Shown here one piece after another: positions 52,335-62,607 of a stretch of 64,000 nt of DNA. Position numbers and translations under genes: made by a program. The notes beneath the pieces were generated by a model. That model did no database searches and was not told the DNA's origin. It saw only the letters and a list, made by a program, of their open reading frames with translations. Origin of the DNA: Bufo bufo (taxonomy: Eukaryota > Chordata > Amphibia > Anura > Bufonidae); contig NC_053392.1 in NCBI RefSeq assembly GCF_905171765.1, positions 102,536,220 to 102,600,219 on the forward strand. The letters run 5' to 3'. Position 1 is the stretch's first letter. Every line of letters starts with the position of its first letter.

Positions 52335-52470
52335 AGATCAGTCGATTTAGGTCAAATCCAAAACAGTACATTAGAAGGAAAAACAAAACATGATTTAAGA
52401 CAAATAAAAGGAATATAAAGATGCTCTAAGAAGTGTAGTTAACACAGCCATATCAGAACTTATTCACTCA
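52335..52470 (+). repeat. Arm of a 6.6-kb-spaced inverted repeat (partner 58978-59100)
   Basis: GGTCAAATCCAAAACAGTAC, AAGATGCTCTAAGAAGTG and TAGTTAACACAGCCATATCA are mirrored at 58978-59100 as TATGGCCATGTTAACTCCAC, AGAGCATCTTTATC and GTACTGCTTTGGATTTGACC. Identity is clearly below 100 percent. The Tc1 relic with its Gypsy insertion lies between the arms. Confidence 0.75.
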
Positions 52471-52525
52471 CAAATATGAATTCCACCAAAGCTGAGTAAT
52501 GCTTAGTGCAGGAACTTGGGGTTTA

Positions 52526-53260
52526 CAGTACATTGAGAAAGTCTTCAGACCTCTTCATTTTTTCACATTTTATTTTGTGGCCTTGTGCTAAAATAAAAAA
52601 TAAAAAAATCACGTTTCCCTGCATCAATCTGTACCCAATACTCCATAATGAGAAAGTGAAAACAGAATTTTAGACATTTTTGCAAATGTATTAAAAGGGA
52701 AAAACTTAAATTTCACATGGATATATGTATTCAGACCCTTTCCTATGACACTTGAATTTTAGCTCTGGGGGCCTCCCATTTCTCTTGATCATATTTGAGA
52801 TGATTCTCTACCTTGATTGGAGTACACCAGTGGCAAATTCAGTTAAATGGACATGGTTTGCAAAGACACAGACCTGTCTATATAAGGTCTCACAGCTGGC
52901 AGTGCATATAAGAGCAGAAACCAAGCCATGAGGAGGAAAGAACTGCCCGTAGAGTTCAGAGACAGGATTGTGTGGAGGCACAGATCTACAGAAGGGTACC
53001 AAAACATTATGCTGCACTGTAAGTTCCCAAGAGCACTGTGGCCTCCATAATTCTTAAACGGGAGACGTTTGGAAAAATCAGGACTCTTTCTAGAGCTGGC
53101 AGCCCCACCAAACTAAGTAATTTGGGGAGAAGGGCCTTGGTAAGAGAGGTAAGAAACCAATGGTCACTCCAGATGAGCTTCAAAGATCCTGTGCACAGAC
53201 TGGAGAAATGTCCAGGTCAACCATTAATATAGCACTCCACCAATCTGGGCTTTTTGGCAG
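52526..53260 (+). pseudogene. Tc1-type transposon relic, left part (continues at 58772)
   Basis: It starts after TA (52524-52525) with CAGTACATTGAGAAAGTCTT and CAGACCTC, a known Tc1-like terminus by recall. The transposase N-terminus starts at ATG 52928 (MRRKELPVEFRDRIVWRHRS) and then decays through stops and shifts. The sequence at 53240-53265 (GGGCTTTTTGGCAGAGTGG) continues directly at 58767 (AGTGGCCAGAAAAAAGCC) once the Gypsy insertion is removed. Confidence 0.75.
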
Positions 53261-53265
53261 AGTGG

Positions 53266-53913
53266 TGTCACGACCGCTATCCCAGCAGCAGTCGTGTCGC
53301 ACCAGACGGAGGGGAAGGGGGACCCTTATCTACGGATGGGAATAGTATGGCCACCCCTGACTAACCCTAAGCTGGCACCTGTCTGCCCTGATACCCTAGA
53401 CGGGGTGTGAACCCGTGCGGCGAGCAGGATGCCTAAACCCTCAGTCACCCTAACAAGCCTAGAGTGGGGAAAGGCCGATGGGAGCACTAGTCACCATCAC
53501 TCATGTCTAGGAGAACAGCAGGGGAAGACAGCAACAAACAAACTATAGCAGAGATAGACTTATCCAGTCACGAGCAGAGAAGGCGATCCCAATCACGACA
53601 GTCCACGCCGGACAAGAGCTCCACAGCAACACCATCAAACGATCTTCTTCAAAGGTCAGAATAGAACTGGAAGTAAGGACTATATCTGGCAATGACTGCA
53701 AGTGAAAGTGAAACTAATATAGTAGCTGGGAGTGGCAGACAGGACTCACCTGAGAAGGATGCCTACAAACTCCCAGTCAGGACAAAAAGGTTCACAAGGC
53801 AAAACCCGGATGACATACCCTGAACCATGGAGCAAACTCACAAGCTATCGCGAGTAGCAAGTCGCTGCGACCTTCTCCTCCCAGACCTGTCTGGATCAGT
53901 CACAGTCGTGACA
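53266..53913 (-). repeat. Gypsy LTR (3' LTR in element orientation)
   Basis: Plus-strand TGTCACGACCGCTATCCCAG to CAGTCACAGTCGTGACA; TG...CA borders. Compared with the other LTR there is one substitution plus one indel around AGGGGGACCC, and single differences in AAGCCTAGAG and GATCTTCTTC. The small 3' pieces of the chromodomain frame (54062-53838) run into it. Confidence 0.92.
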
Positions 53914-54608
53914 GTACCCCCCTTTCTACGAGGGGCCCCCGGACCCTCAAGACCAGGCCTCTCCGAATGGGAGCTATGAAAAGCCCGAATGAGTCTGTCC
54001 GCTTTTATCTCTGAAGCTGGAACCCACATTCTCTCTTCGGAACCATAACCTCTCCAGTGCACCAGGTACTGAAGAGAGCGGCGAACATATCGTTAGTCAA
54101 CAATCTTTTCTACCTGAAACTCAAGACTGCCATCAACAACCACCGGTGGAGGCGGTAGTGGCAATGGTTCAGGAGGTTCTACATATCTCTTAAGCAGAGA
54201 TCTGTGGAAGACATTATGGATCCTTAGAGTCTGAGGTAGCTCCAGACGAAAAGCCACCGGGTTAATGATCTTAATTACCCTATAAGGACCAATAAATCTC
54301 GGACCTAATTTCCACGAAGGAACCTTCAACTTGATATTTCTGGTAGACAACCACACCAAGTCATTCACCCCAAGGTCCGGACCTTCAGAGCGCCTCCTAT
54401 CAGCCACACGTTTGTATCTACCACCCATTCTCTTCAAACTTTCTTGCACACTCTGCCACACTGAAGAAAGTGAAGACGCAAATCGTTCCTCCTCGGGAAT
54501 CCCAGACGGCCCCCCCCTCACTAAACGTACAAAACTGAGGATGGAAACCATACGCACCAAAAAATGGTGACTTATCGGTGGATTCTTGACGACGATTATT
54601 AATGGCAA
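53838..54608 (-). pseudogene. Gypsy integrase C-terminal region and chromodomain, disrupted
   Basis: The frame 54608-54093 holds VWLSTRNIKLKVPSWKLGPR and IHNVFHRSLLK (integrase C-terminal GPY/F-like region), then the start of the chromodomain (LEFQVEKIVD), where a TAA at about 54093 interrupts. The rest of the chromodomain lies at 54062-53838 ([20 protein letters not shown]). The frame differs from the upstream integrase, with a shift around 54500-54520. Confidence 0.85.
53914..53927 (-). promoter_or_regulatory. Polypurine tract of the 53.3-kb Gypsy element
   Basis: On the minus strand GTAGAAAGGGGGGTAC immediately precedes the 3' LTR start TGTCACGACTG. It ends in GGGGTAC like the tract of the 25.6-kb element, consistent with their relatedness. 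Confidence 0.65.
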
Positions 54609-55524
54609 ACTCGGCTAACGGTAAATAAGATGACCATTCCTCCTGATTTTCGGAAACAAAGCATCTCAAATATGTCTCTAGGTTTTGATTGGTACGTTCA
54701 GTCTGACCGTTGGACTGTGGATGGAAAGATGAAGAAAACGACAGATGAACCCCTAAACGAGAACAAAAAGCTTTCCAAAATTTAGAAACGAATTGGGTAC
54801 CACGATCCGAAACAATATCGGAAGGGACCCCGTGAAGCTTCACGATGTGGTCAATAAAAACCTGAGCCAGTGTGTTAGCATTAGGCAATGCGGCAAGAGC
54901 AATAAAGTGCACCATTTTACTGAATCTGTCAACAACTACAAGAATAACAGTTTTCCCCGCTGATACTGGTAGATCCGTAATGAAATCCATTGATAGGTGC
55001 GTCCAAGGCCTGTTGGGGATGGCTAGAGGTAAAAGACGCCCTGCCGGACGAGTATGATCTACCTTAGAACGAGCACAGGTAGCACATGCAGACACAAAAT
55101 TCAACACCTCCTGGCGCCACTTAGGCCACCAGAACCGACGAGACACTAATTCAGAGGTTGCCCTACTACCTGGGTGTCCTGCCAGTGTGGAGTTATGGTT
55201 TTCTTTTAGTATCTCCAGGCGTAAATTTTCTGGCACAAACAGTTTACCCGATGGGCAGGAGGCCGGGGCGTCCCCCTGAGCTTCCAACACCCTCCCCTCT
55301 AAACCTGAGTGTAATGCAGAGACCACCACCCCCTTTTGCAAAATGGGCTCTGGTACCTCAACATCACCCCCTCCAGGAAAACTTTGAGACAATGCATCCG
55401 CCTTAGTATTTTTTGCCCCCGGGCGATAGGTTATTACAAAATTAAACCTAGTAAAAAATAACGACCACCGAGCCTGTCTAGGGGTGAGACGGGATGAACC
55501 GCCCCCTCCAAAAAATGACGCCAC
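54418..55524 (-). pseudogene. Gypsy RNase H end and integrase core
   Basis: The open minus-strand frame runs [18 protein letters not shown] and KADALSQSF (end of RNase H), then the zinc domain (ENHNSTLAGH...CATCARSK, about 55180-55060). The catalytic core has MDFITDLP (first D, about 54985), SDRGTQFVS (second D, about 54805) and HPQSNGQTER (E, about 54700). The core itself is uninterrupted. The frame is left near 54510. Confidence 0.88.
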
Positions 55525-56447
55525 TCCTCAAAAGCCAACTTAATAGCCAAAAGTTCCCTGTTGCCAATATCATAGTTCCTTTCTGCAGTAGACAATTTCT
55601 TCGAAAAGAAAGCACACGGACGCCATTCACCAGGGGACGGACCCTGAGATAGTACCGCTCCCACCCCCACCTCTGAAGCGTCAACCTCTACAATAAAAGG
55701 AAGCGAGACATCTGGCTGTACGAGAATAGGGGCCGAGGTGAATCTCTCCTTCAGAGATGCAAAGGCAGTTTTGGCTGCATGTGACCATTTGGAAAAATCG
55801 GATCCCTTTCGGGTCATGTCCGTCAGTGGTTTGACCACCAAGGAATAGTTCTTTATAAACTTTCTATAAAAATTGGCAAACCCCAGGAAGCGTTGCAATG
55901 CCTTCAGGTTCTCAGGCAGATCCCAGTCTATAATCGCCCGGACTTTCTCTGGATCCATGCGGAAACCTGAATCTGACAACACATACCCCAGAAATGGCAG
56001 TTCTTTTACGGCAAACACACATTTTTCTAACTTAGCAAACAATTTGTTGGCCCTTAATATCTGCAGCACTTGTCTCACATGGATCTTATGTGTATCCAGA
56101 TCCGGGGAATAGACCAGGATGTCATCAAGATATATCACAACAAATCTCCCGATAAGGTGACTAAAAATATCGTTGACAAAATGTTGGAATACCGCAGGCG
56201 CATTAGTAAGACCAAATGGCATGACCAGATTTTCATAATGCCCTTCCGGAGTATTAAAAGCCGTCTTCCACTCATCCCCCTCTTTGATGCGAACCAGGTT
56301 ATAGGCTCCTCTGAGATCCATTTTGGAGAACCATTTAGCACCAGCAACCTGATTAAAGAGGTCGGGAATGAGAGGAAGAGGATAGGGATCTCGGATAGTT
56401 ATCCGGTTTAATTCCCGGAAATCCAGGCAAGGACGTAGGCCCCCCAC
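55434..56447 (-). pseudogene. Gypsy reverse transcriptase and start of RNase H
   Basis: Motifs in order are [52 protein letters not shown] (catalytic pair about 56129-56121) and [10 protein letters not shown]. RNase H begins with [14 protein letters not shown] (about 55690). After AVHPV the frame is lost. Comparison with the 25.6-kb copy shows that about 50 bases holding the TVFT(D/N)HKNL segment are missing, which removes an RNase H catalytic region. The RT itself is open. Confidence 0.9.
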
Positions 56448-57258
56448 CTTTCTTTTTAACGAAAAAGAACCCTGCAGCCACAGGTGAAGAAGAGGGTCTG
56501 ATGTGTCCCTTAGCCAAACTCTCCGAAATATAATCTTTCATAGCCTTCCTCTCCGGGCCGGAAAGATTGTATAACCGGGTTTTAGGTAGTTTTGCCCCAG
56601 GTAATAGATTAATCGGGCAATCATATGGACGATGAGGTGGTAACCCCTGACAACCCTTCTCAGAGAACACATCCATAAAATCTGACAGAAAGGCAGGTAA
56701 AGATGTTACAGAGAGTGTAGAGCACCTACTACTCAAGCAGTTGTCCTTACAATGTTCACTCCACTCCACAATCTCCCCGGCCTGCCAATCCACCACTGGA
56801 TTGTGAGTCACCAGCCAGGGAAGCCCCAATACCATAGGAGCCGGAAGACCGTCCAGGACATAACAAGAGATATGCTCTTTATGGAGGTCCCCTACCTGCA
56901 GATGGATATTATGGATGATCTGAGTTAACTCTTTCTGAGTAAGAGGGGAGGAGTCGATGGCAAAAACAGGAATAGTTCTGCGTATCGGTTCCGGAGTAAA
57001 ACCCAGAGCCTGAGCAAACCGTGAATCCACCAAGTTGACCCCCGCCCCACTGTCCAAAAAGACGGAACAGATCTCAGTCTTATTGCCCGCCTCAACGGTA
57101 GCGGACAACAAAAACTGAGACATGCGTATGGAGGAAACGAATACGCCCAGACTGTTATCCTCCGCACAATCTGGGGACTCTAGTTTTCCGGCGGCTCCTT
57201 TGTTTGTGGTCTCTTGGGTTCTGAGGGACAAACCTTTACAAAATGACCCCTCCCCCAC
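56353..57258 (-). pseudogene. Gypsy protease and N-terminal reverse transcriptase
   Basis: The minus-strand frame contains the aspartic protease motif [13 protein letters not shown] (catalytic D near 57054-57052) and [12 protein letters not shown]. The RT N-terminal region follows with [12 protein letters not shown] and GFFFVKKK. After KKK a run of G (plus-strand CCCCCC at about 56440-56446) marks a one-base length change that puts the RT core in the next frame. Confidence 0.87.
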
Positions 57259-58033
57259 AACGAAAACAAACCTCTGACCTACGGCGGAACTTAGGAGGAT
57301 TCACCCGTCTAGTGGCGCCCCCTATTTGCATTGGTTCGACTGGATCATAACAAACCGATCCCTGCCCTATAGAGGCCTCCGTAAAATTGAATAGTCTCTC
57401 CCTGAGTCGTCTGTCGATTCTTATGGACAGAGACATAGCAGCCTCCAGAGACCCAGGGACCTCGTATACCGCCAGCGCGTCTTTTAATTTTTCAGACAAC
57501 CCCTGGCAGAACTGACTCCTAAGGGCCGAGTCGTTCCATAACGTATCAGTAGCCCACCTACGGAATTCGGAACAATATAGTTCAGCAGACCGGTTCTCTT
57601 GCCGAAGTCTACGTAGCTTAGACTCAGCCAGTGAAACCCTGTCCGGGTCATCATATATGAGACCCAGGGCTTCAAAAAACTCCTCCACTGATCGTAAGGC
57701 CAGAGAGTCTGATGGTAGGGAGAAAGCCCAATCCTGCGGATCTCCTTGCAGGAGAGAAATTACAATGCCCACCCGTTGTTCCTCACCGCCGGAGGATCTA
57801 GGGCGTAACCTGAAGAACAATTTGCAAGCTTCTCTGAAGGTTACAAATTGGTCTCTCCCTCCTGAGAACCTATCAGGTAAAGCCACTTTTGGCTCAGGAG
57901 TACCTTGGTTTCCCGTAGCAACGGTGGAACCCAAGGATTGCTGCTGCTGCTGCTGCAGCACTGTTGCTTTTAATCCTGCCACTTCAAGGGATAATCCCTG
58001 TAATTGTTTCGCCAAAACCGTAACCGGATCCAT
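57236..58033 (-). pseudogene. Gypsy Gag
   Basis: Starts at the ATG at 58033 (MDPVTVLAKQLQGLSLEVAG); an in-frame ATG upstream at 58207 lies in the LTR and is not the likely start. A glutamine run (CAG repeat near 57943-57960) is followed by the capsid-like core (DRFSGGRDQFVTFREACKLF, LSLAESKLRRLRQENRSAEL-type region). A zinc-knuckle start, CFRCGG, near 57260 breaks at a frame change just before the protease frame. Gag would form the particle that packages the element RNA. Confidence 0.85.
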
Positions 58034-58119
58034 AGTGGAACAGAAAAATACAAAGCAAAACAGCAAGCAAAAAAAAATAAAAAATGTCACTTTTTTATTT
58101 TTTAAAAGGCCAGATATAC

Positions 58120-58766
58120 TGTCACGACCGCTATCCCAGCAGCAGTCGTGTCGCACCAGACGGAGGGGAAGGGGAACCTTATCTACGGATGGGAATAGTA
58201 TGGCCACCCCTGACTAACCCTAAGCTGGCACCTGTCTGCCCTGATACCCTAGACGGGGTGTGAACCCGTGCGGCGAGCAGGATGCCTAAACCCTCAGTCA
58301 CCCTAACAAGCCTTGAGTGGGGAAAGGCCGATGGGAGCACTAGTCACCATCACTCATGTCTAGGAGAACAGCAGGGGAAGACAGCAACAAACAAACTATA
58401 GCAGAGATAGACTTATCCAGTCACGAGCAGAGAAGGCGATCCCAATCACGACAGTCCACGCCGGACAAGAGCTCCACAGCAACACCATCAAACGATCTCC
58501 TTCAAAGGTCAGAATAGAACTGGAAGTAAGGACTATATCTGGCAATGACTGCAAGTGAAAGTGAAACTAATATAGTAGCTGGGAGTGGCAGACAGGACTC
58601 ACCTGAGAAGGATGCCTACAAACTCCCAGTCAGGACAAAAAGGTTCACAAGGCAAAACCCGGATGACATACCCTGAACCATGGAGCAAACTCACAAGCTA
58701 TCGCGAGTAGCAAGTCGCTGCGACCTTCTCCTCCCAGACCTGTCTGGATCAGTCACAGTCGTGACA
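58120..58766 (-). repeat. Gypsy LTR (5' LTR in element orientation)
   Basis: 647 bases, nearly identical to 53266-53913. The element's leader (58034-58119, with A/T-rich TTTTTTATTTTTTAAAAGG on the plus strand) follows it. I could not match the first bases after the LTR (GTATATCTGGCC) to a specific tRNA primer. Confidence 0.92.
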
Positions 58767-58977
58767 AGTGGCCAGAAAAAAGCCTTTCCCCAGCAAAAGA
58801 CACAAACATTTTCAAGAAAAAGAAACTAAAGAACTCTCAGACTGTGAGAAGCAAGATTCTCTAGTCTGAAGAAACCAAGATTGAACTTTTTGGCCTCAAT
58901 TCTAAGCATCATGTTTGGAGGAAACTGCTCATCACCTGCCAAATACCACCCTACAGTGAAACATGTTGGTGGCAGCA
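58767..58977 (+). pseudogene. Tc1-type transposon relic, right part
   Basis: Continues 52526-53260. It holds the region around the first catalytic residue (EETKIELFGLNSKHHVW-like reading across stops, about 58863-58920) and CCACCCTACAGTGAAACATG. It ends where the inverted-repeat arm begins, so the second half of the transposase and the right terminus are missing. Confidence 0.7.
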
Positions 58978-59100
58978 AGTTCTCATATGGCCATGTTAAC
59001 TCCACTTCATAGAGCATCTTTATCTTTATCTTTTTTCCTAATTCATGTATTATTTTTCCTTTTAATGTACTGCTTTGGATTTGACCTGAAGCAAACATTT
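58978..59100 (-). repeat. Arm of inverted repeat, partner of 52335-52470
   Basis: Reverse complement of 52340-52465 with scattered differences (for example TTTGGATTTGACCTGAAGC against its mirror). It directly follows the truncated Tc1 relic. Confidence 0.72.
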
Positions 59101-59259
59101 CTTGTTCACCAGATTTGACCCCTTTCTCCTTCTCTTTCTTCAATGACATGGCAAGGCGAGTTGTTTATGCAGGAACCTTGCCCTGTTAATCAAGAAGCTG
59201 GGGCTGGCAGTGAAACTGAAATTAATTAATAAGAATTAAAACTATTTTTTTCTCCAGGA

Positions 59260-59358
59260 TGAAGCAACAGATCGCTAAGTGAAAAGTATCATTAAATTCA
59301 GATGAGCAAGACCTACAATGCATTGTGCCTGGTTTATCAGTGGATTTTCTGGTGACAG
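59260..59358 (+). other. Possible exon (acceptor and donor-like sites)
   Basis: A pyrimidine tract and CTCCAG end at 59259, and GTAAGTATC begins at about 59358, giving a 98-base interval with good splice-site appearance. One frame of its second half reads DLQCIVPGLSVDFLVT, but no frame is open throughout. It could be untranslated, decayed or chance. No gene is recognised. Confidence 0.15.
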
Positions 59359-59539
59359 TAAGTATCATTTTATCTTTAATCTTAAAGTGTATGCAGATAA
59401 TTGAAGAAACTTTGGCACCATTTTCCACAATTCTTGAAATATTTGCATTCATATGTTCCTTTCTGTATTTCTTGCAGTTGGTCTTTACAGCGCTGCCACT
59501 TCTCAGGATTACGTCAAGATACATCATATGGACATAAGT

Positions 59540-60106
59540 ATTGGGAAACCTACACATTACATCTACAGGAGTTTTTATGACATCCCATTCTAAATCTTTA
59601 GGTATTGATATGGAGATGTTCCCACCCCCCTTAAAGATAAAACAGCTTCCACTCTTCTGGGAAGGCTTTCTACAAGATTTTGGAACGTCTGTAGGAATTT
59701 TTGGTGATTCATCCAGAAGAGCTTTTTGTGAGGTCAGACACTGATGTTAGACAATAGGCCTGGCTCGCAGTCTTTGTTCTATTTCAAAGGTGTTTGATGG
59801 GGTTGAAGTTGGGCTCTGTGCGGGTTAGTCAAGTTATTCCCCAGCAAACTCACCCAACCATGCCCTTATGGACTTTACTTTGTACAGTGGGGCACAGTCA
59901 TGCTGGAACATAAAAGAACCTTCCCCAAAATGTTCCCACAAAGTTGGAAGCATCCAATTGGCCAAAATGTCTTGGTATGCTGAAGCATTAAGATTTCCCT
60001 TCACTGGAACTAAAGTGCCTAGGCCAACACCTGAAAAACAAGTCTATAGCATTATCCCTCCTCCACCAAACTTTACAGTTGGCACAATGCAGTCAGGCTG
60101 GTAATT
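59540..60106 (-). pseudogene. Tc1-type transposon remnant, transposase on minus strand
   Basis: The stretch contains GGGGTTGAAGTTGGGCTCTG, CTTATGGACTTTACTTTGTA, GGGGCACAGTCATGCTGGAA, CCCACAAAGTTGGAAGCATC and AAAATGTCTTGGTATGCTGA. Together these are the reverse strand of a Tc1-like transposase I recall from fish and frogs (catalytic FQHDCAP-type motif mutated near 59900). Several stops are present and both ends look truncated. Confidence 0.6.
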
Positions 60107-60410
60107 AGGAATGAGCGAATCGACTTTGGATGAAACATCCGAAGTAGATTTGCATAAAACTTTGTTGAATACTGTATGGAGCGAGTGCTCCGTACAGTAT
60201 TAGAATCTATTGGCTCAGATGAGCCGAAGTTATTACTTCAAGAGGTCTCACAAGACTTTGGTAATAACGACAGAAATTAATTTCTACTGTTAAAAACCTC
60301 TTACCGAACTCGGGTTCGGTTCCCAGGTACCACTTGGAACCGAAAACATGTTTGGTAAAAGGTTTTTAACAGTAGAAATTAATTTCTACTTTGCATATTG
60401 CTTCTATTTG
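60107..60410. mobile_element. hAT-type MITE with internal hairpin
   Basis: The left end TAGGAATGAGCGAATCGACT is a hAT-like MITE terminus. AGAAATTAATTTCTACTGTT...AAACCTCTTACCGAACTCGG pairs with AAAGGTTTTTAACAGTAGAA (about 60270-60390). The right end is not clear. Confidence 0.5.
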
Positions 60411-60514
60411 GTCCCAGAAGCATTATAGATCATATTATTGCCATTCTGGCAGATGATGACAGAACATACCACTAGGTGGCGATCCCATACTTCCCAAAAC
60501 AGGTAAATGTGTTT

Positions 60515-60881
60515 AATCCTTTCTGCCCAGGCCATTTTTAGCAAATCCGACATGTGCCACTTTATGTGTTAATAACTTAAAAACACTTTTACTTATCCAG
60601 GCCATTCTGAGATTGTTTTCTCGTCACATATTGTACTTCATAACAGTGGTAAAATTGAGTCAAAAAATGTCATTTTTATTTATAAAAAAAATACCAAATC
60701 TACCCCAAAAATTTTAAATTTAGCAAATTTCAATTTCTCTACTTCTATAATAGATAGTAATACCTCCAAAAATAGTTACTACTTTACATTGCCCATATGT
60801 CTACTTCACATTTGGATAATTTTGTGAATGCCATTTTATTTTTTGGGGACGTTAGAAGGCTTAGAAGTTTAGAAAGTAAGT
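60515..60881 (-). repeat. TTAA-element end fragment 1
   Basis: CCCAGGCCATTTTTAGCAAA through AGGCTTAGAAGTTTAGAAA is a diverged copy of 60971-61331 and of the reverse complement of 44020-44410. It is the end region of the 41.6-kb element, in reverse orientation. Confidence 0.75.
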
Positions 60882-60966
60882 GAATACATCTAAGGTACTT
60901 TTTAGTAGTTAGTGATTGTATATAATTATTTAGATTATAATCAAATATCCACATGACAGGTTCCCT
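60882..60966 (-). mobile_element. Truncated MITE (same as 44411-44873)
   Basis: AGTGAATACATCTAAGGTAC through CCACATGACAGGTTCCCT is the reverse complement of the first 85 bases of the MITE at 44411. It abuts TTAA at 60967-60970, as it does at 44407-44410. Confidence 0.8.
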
Positions 60967-62607
60967 TTAAGGACCAGGCCATTTTTTGCAAATCTGACCA
61001 GTGTCACTTTAAGTGCTGATAACTTTAAAACGCTTTGACTTATCCAGGCCAATCTGAGATTTTTTTTCCGTCACATATTGTACTTCATGACACTGGTAAA
61101 ATGAAGTCAAAATAATTCATTTTTATTTATAAAAAAATACCAAATTTACCAAAAAATGTAAAAAAATAGCAAATTTCCAAGTTTCAATTTCTCTACTTCT
61201 ATAATACATAGTAATACCTCCAAAAATAGTTATTACTTTACATTCCCCATATGTCTACTTCATGTTTGGATCATTTTGGGAATGATATTTTATTTTTTGG
61301 GGATGTTACAAGGCTTAGAAGTTTAGAAGCAAATCTTAGAATTTTTCAAAAACCCAATTTTTAGGGACCAGTTCAGGTCTGAAGTCACTTTGCGAGGCTT
61401 ACATAATAGAAACCACCGAAAAATGACCTCATTCTATAAACTACACCCCTCAAGGTATTCAAAACTGATTTTACAAGCTTTGTTAACCCTTTAGGTGTTC
61501 CACAAGAATTAATGGAAAATGGAGATGAAATTTCAGAATTTCCCTTTTTTAGCAGATTTTCCATTTTAATCAATTTTTTTTCCACTAACAAAGCAAGGGT
61601 TAACAGGCAAACAAAACTCAATATTTAATACCCTGATTCTGTAGTTTACAGAAACACCCCATATGTGGTCAAAAACTGCTGTACGGGCACACGGCAGGGC
61701 GCAGAAGGAAAGGAATGCCATACGGTTTTTGGAAGGCAGATTTCACTGGGATAATTTTAAGCTGCCATGTCACATTTGAAGACCCCCTGATGCACCCCTA
61801 GAGTAGAAACTCCAAAACAATGAACCTATTTTGGAAACTACGGGATAAGGTGGCAGTTTTGTTGGTACTATTTTAGGGTACATATGATTTTTGGTTGCTC
61901 TATATTACACTTTTTGAGGCAAGGTAACAAAAAATAGCTGTTTTGGCACCATTTTTATTTTTTGTTATTTGTTGTTTGTTTCAGTTTTAGATAATAAAGC
62001 ATTTTTGAAAAAAAAATTTTTTTTGTGTCTCCATATTCTGAAAGTCTTATGTAGGGGCTAATTTTTTTCAGTATGAGATCACAGTTTGATTGGTACTATT
62101 TTAGGGTGCGTATAACTTTTTGATCGCTTGCTATTACACTTTTTGTGATGTAAGGTGACAAAAAATAGCTTTTTTGACACCGTTTTTTTTTTTTTTTTTT
62201 TTTTCTTACGGCATTCATCTGAGGGGTTAGGTCATGTGATATTTTTATAGAGCAGGTCGTTAGGGACGTGGCAATATCTAATATGTATACTTTTTTTTTT
62301 AATGTATTTTTAAACAAAAAAAATCATGTTTTAGTGTCTCCATAGTCTGAGAGCCATAGTTTTTTCAGTTTTTGGGCGATTGTCTTAGGTAGGATATCAT
62401 TTTAGCGGGATGAGATGACGGTTTGATTGGTATGATTTTGGGGTGCATATGACTTTTTGATCGCTTGCTATTACACTTTTTGTGATGTAAGGTGACAAAA
62501 AATAGCTTTTTGACACCGTTTTTATTTTTTACGGTGTTCACCCAAAGGGGTTAGGTCATGTGGTACTTTTTATAGAGCAGGTTGTTACAGACGCGGCGAT
62601 ACTTCTA
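60967..62607 (-). mobile_element. TTAA-element, truncated reverse-orientation copy
   Basis: It starts at TTAAGGACCAGGCCATTTTT and follows, in reverse, the 41.6-kb element back to its tandem units. Landmarks include CACAAGAATTAATGGAAAAT, CATATGTGGTCAAAAACTGC, GGGCAGGGCGCAGAAGGAAA-type sequence and TGATCGCTTGCTATTACACT. It ends around 62600 inside the ~350-bp unit array, so the GC-rich far end is missing. Confidence 0.8.

Larger units (their letters stand above)
53261..58771 (-). mobile_element. Full-length chromodomain Gypsy LTR retrotransposon, young but defective
   Basis: AGTGG at 53261-53265 and 58767-58771 is the target duplication. The LTRs (53266-53913 and 58120-58766, about 647 bp) differ at only about four positions by my comparison. 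In minus-strand order: 5' LTR, leader, Gag (58033-57236), protease, reverse transcriptase, RNase H, integrase, chromodomain, polypurine tract, 3' LTR. The coding region has several frame breaks and a deletion in RNase H. Pol is clearly related to the 25.6-kb Gypsy, but the LTRs are different. It is inserted in a Tc1 relic. Confidence 0.93.

Noticed and set aside
57657..58217. 186-codon plus-strand ORF
   Set aside because: Antisense to the Gypsy Gag and LTR; the cysteine and serine runs are the complement of the CAG repeat.
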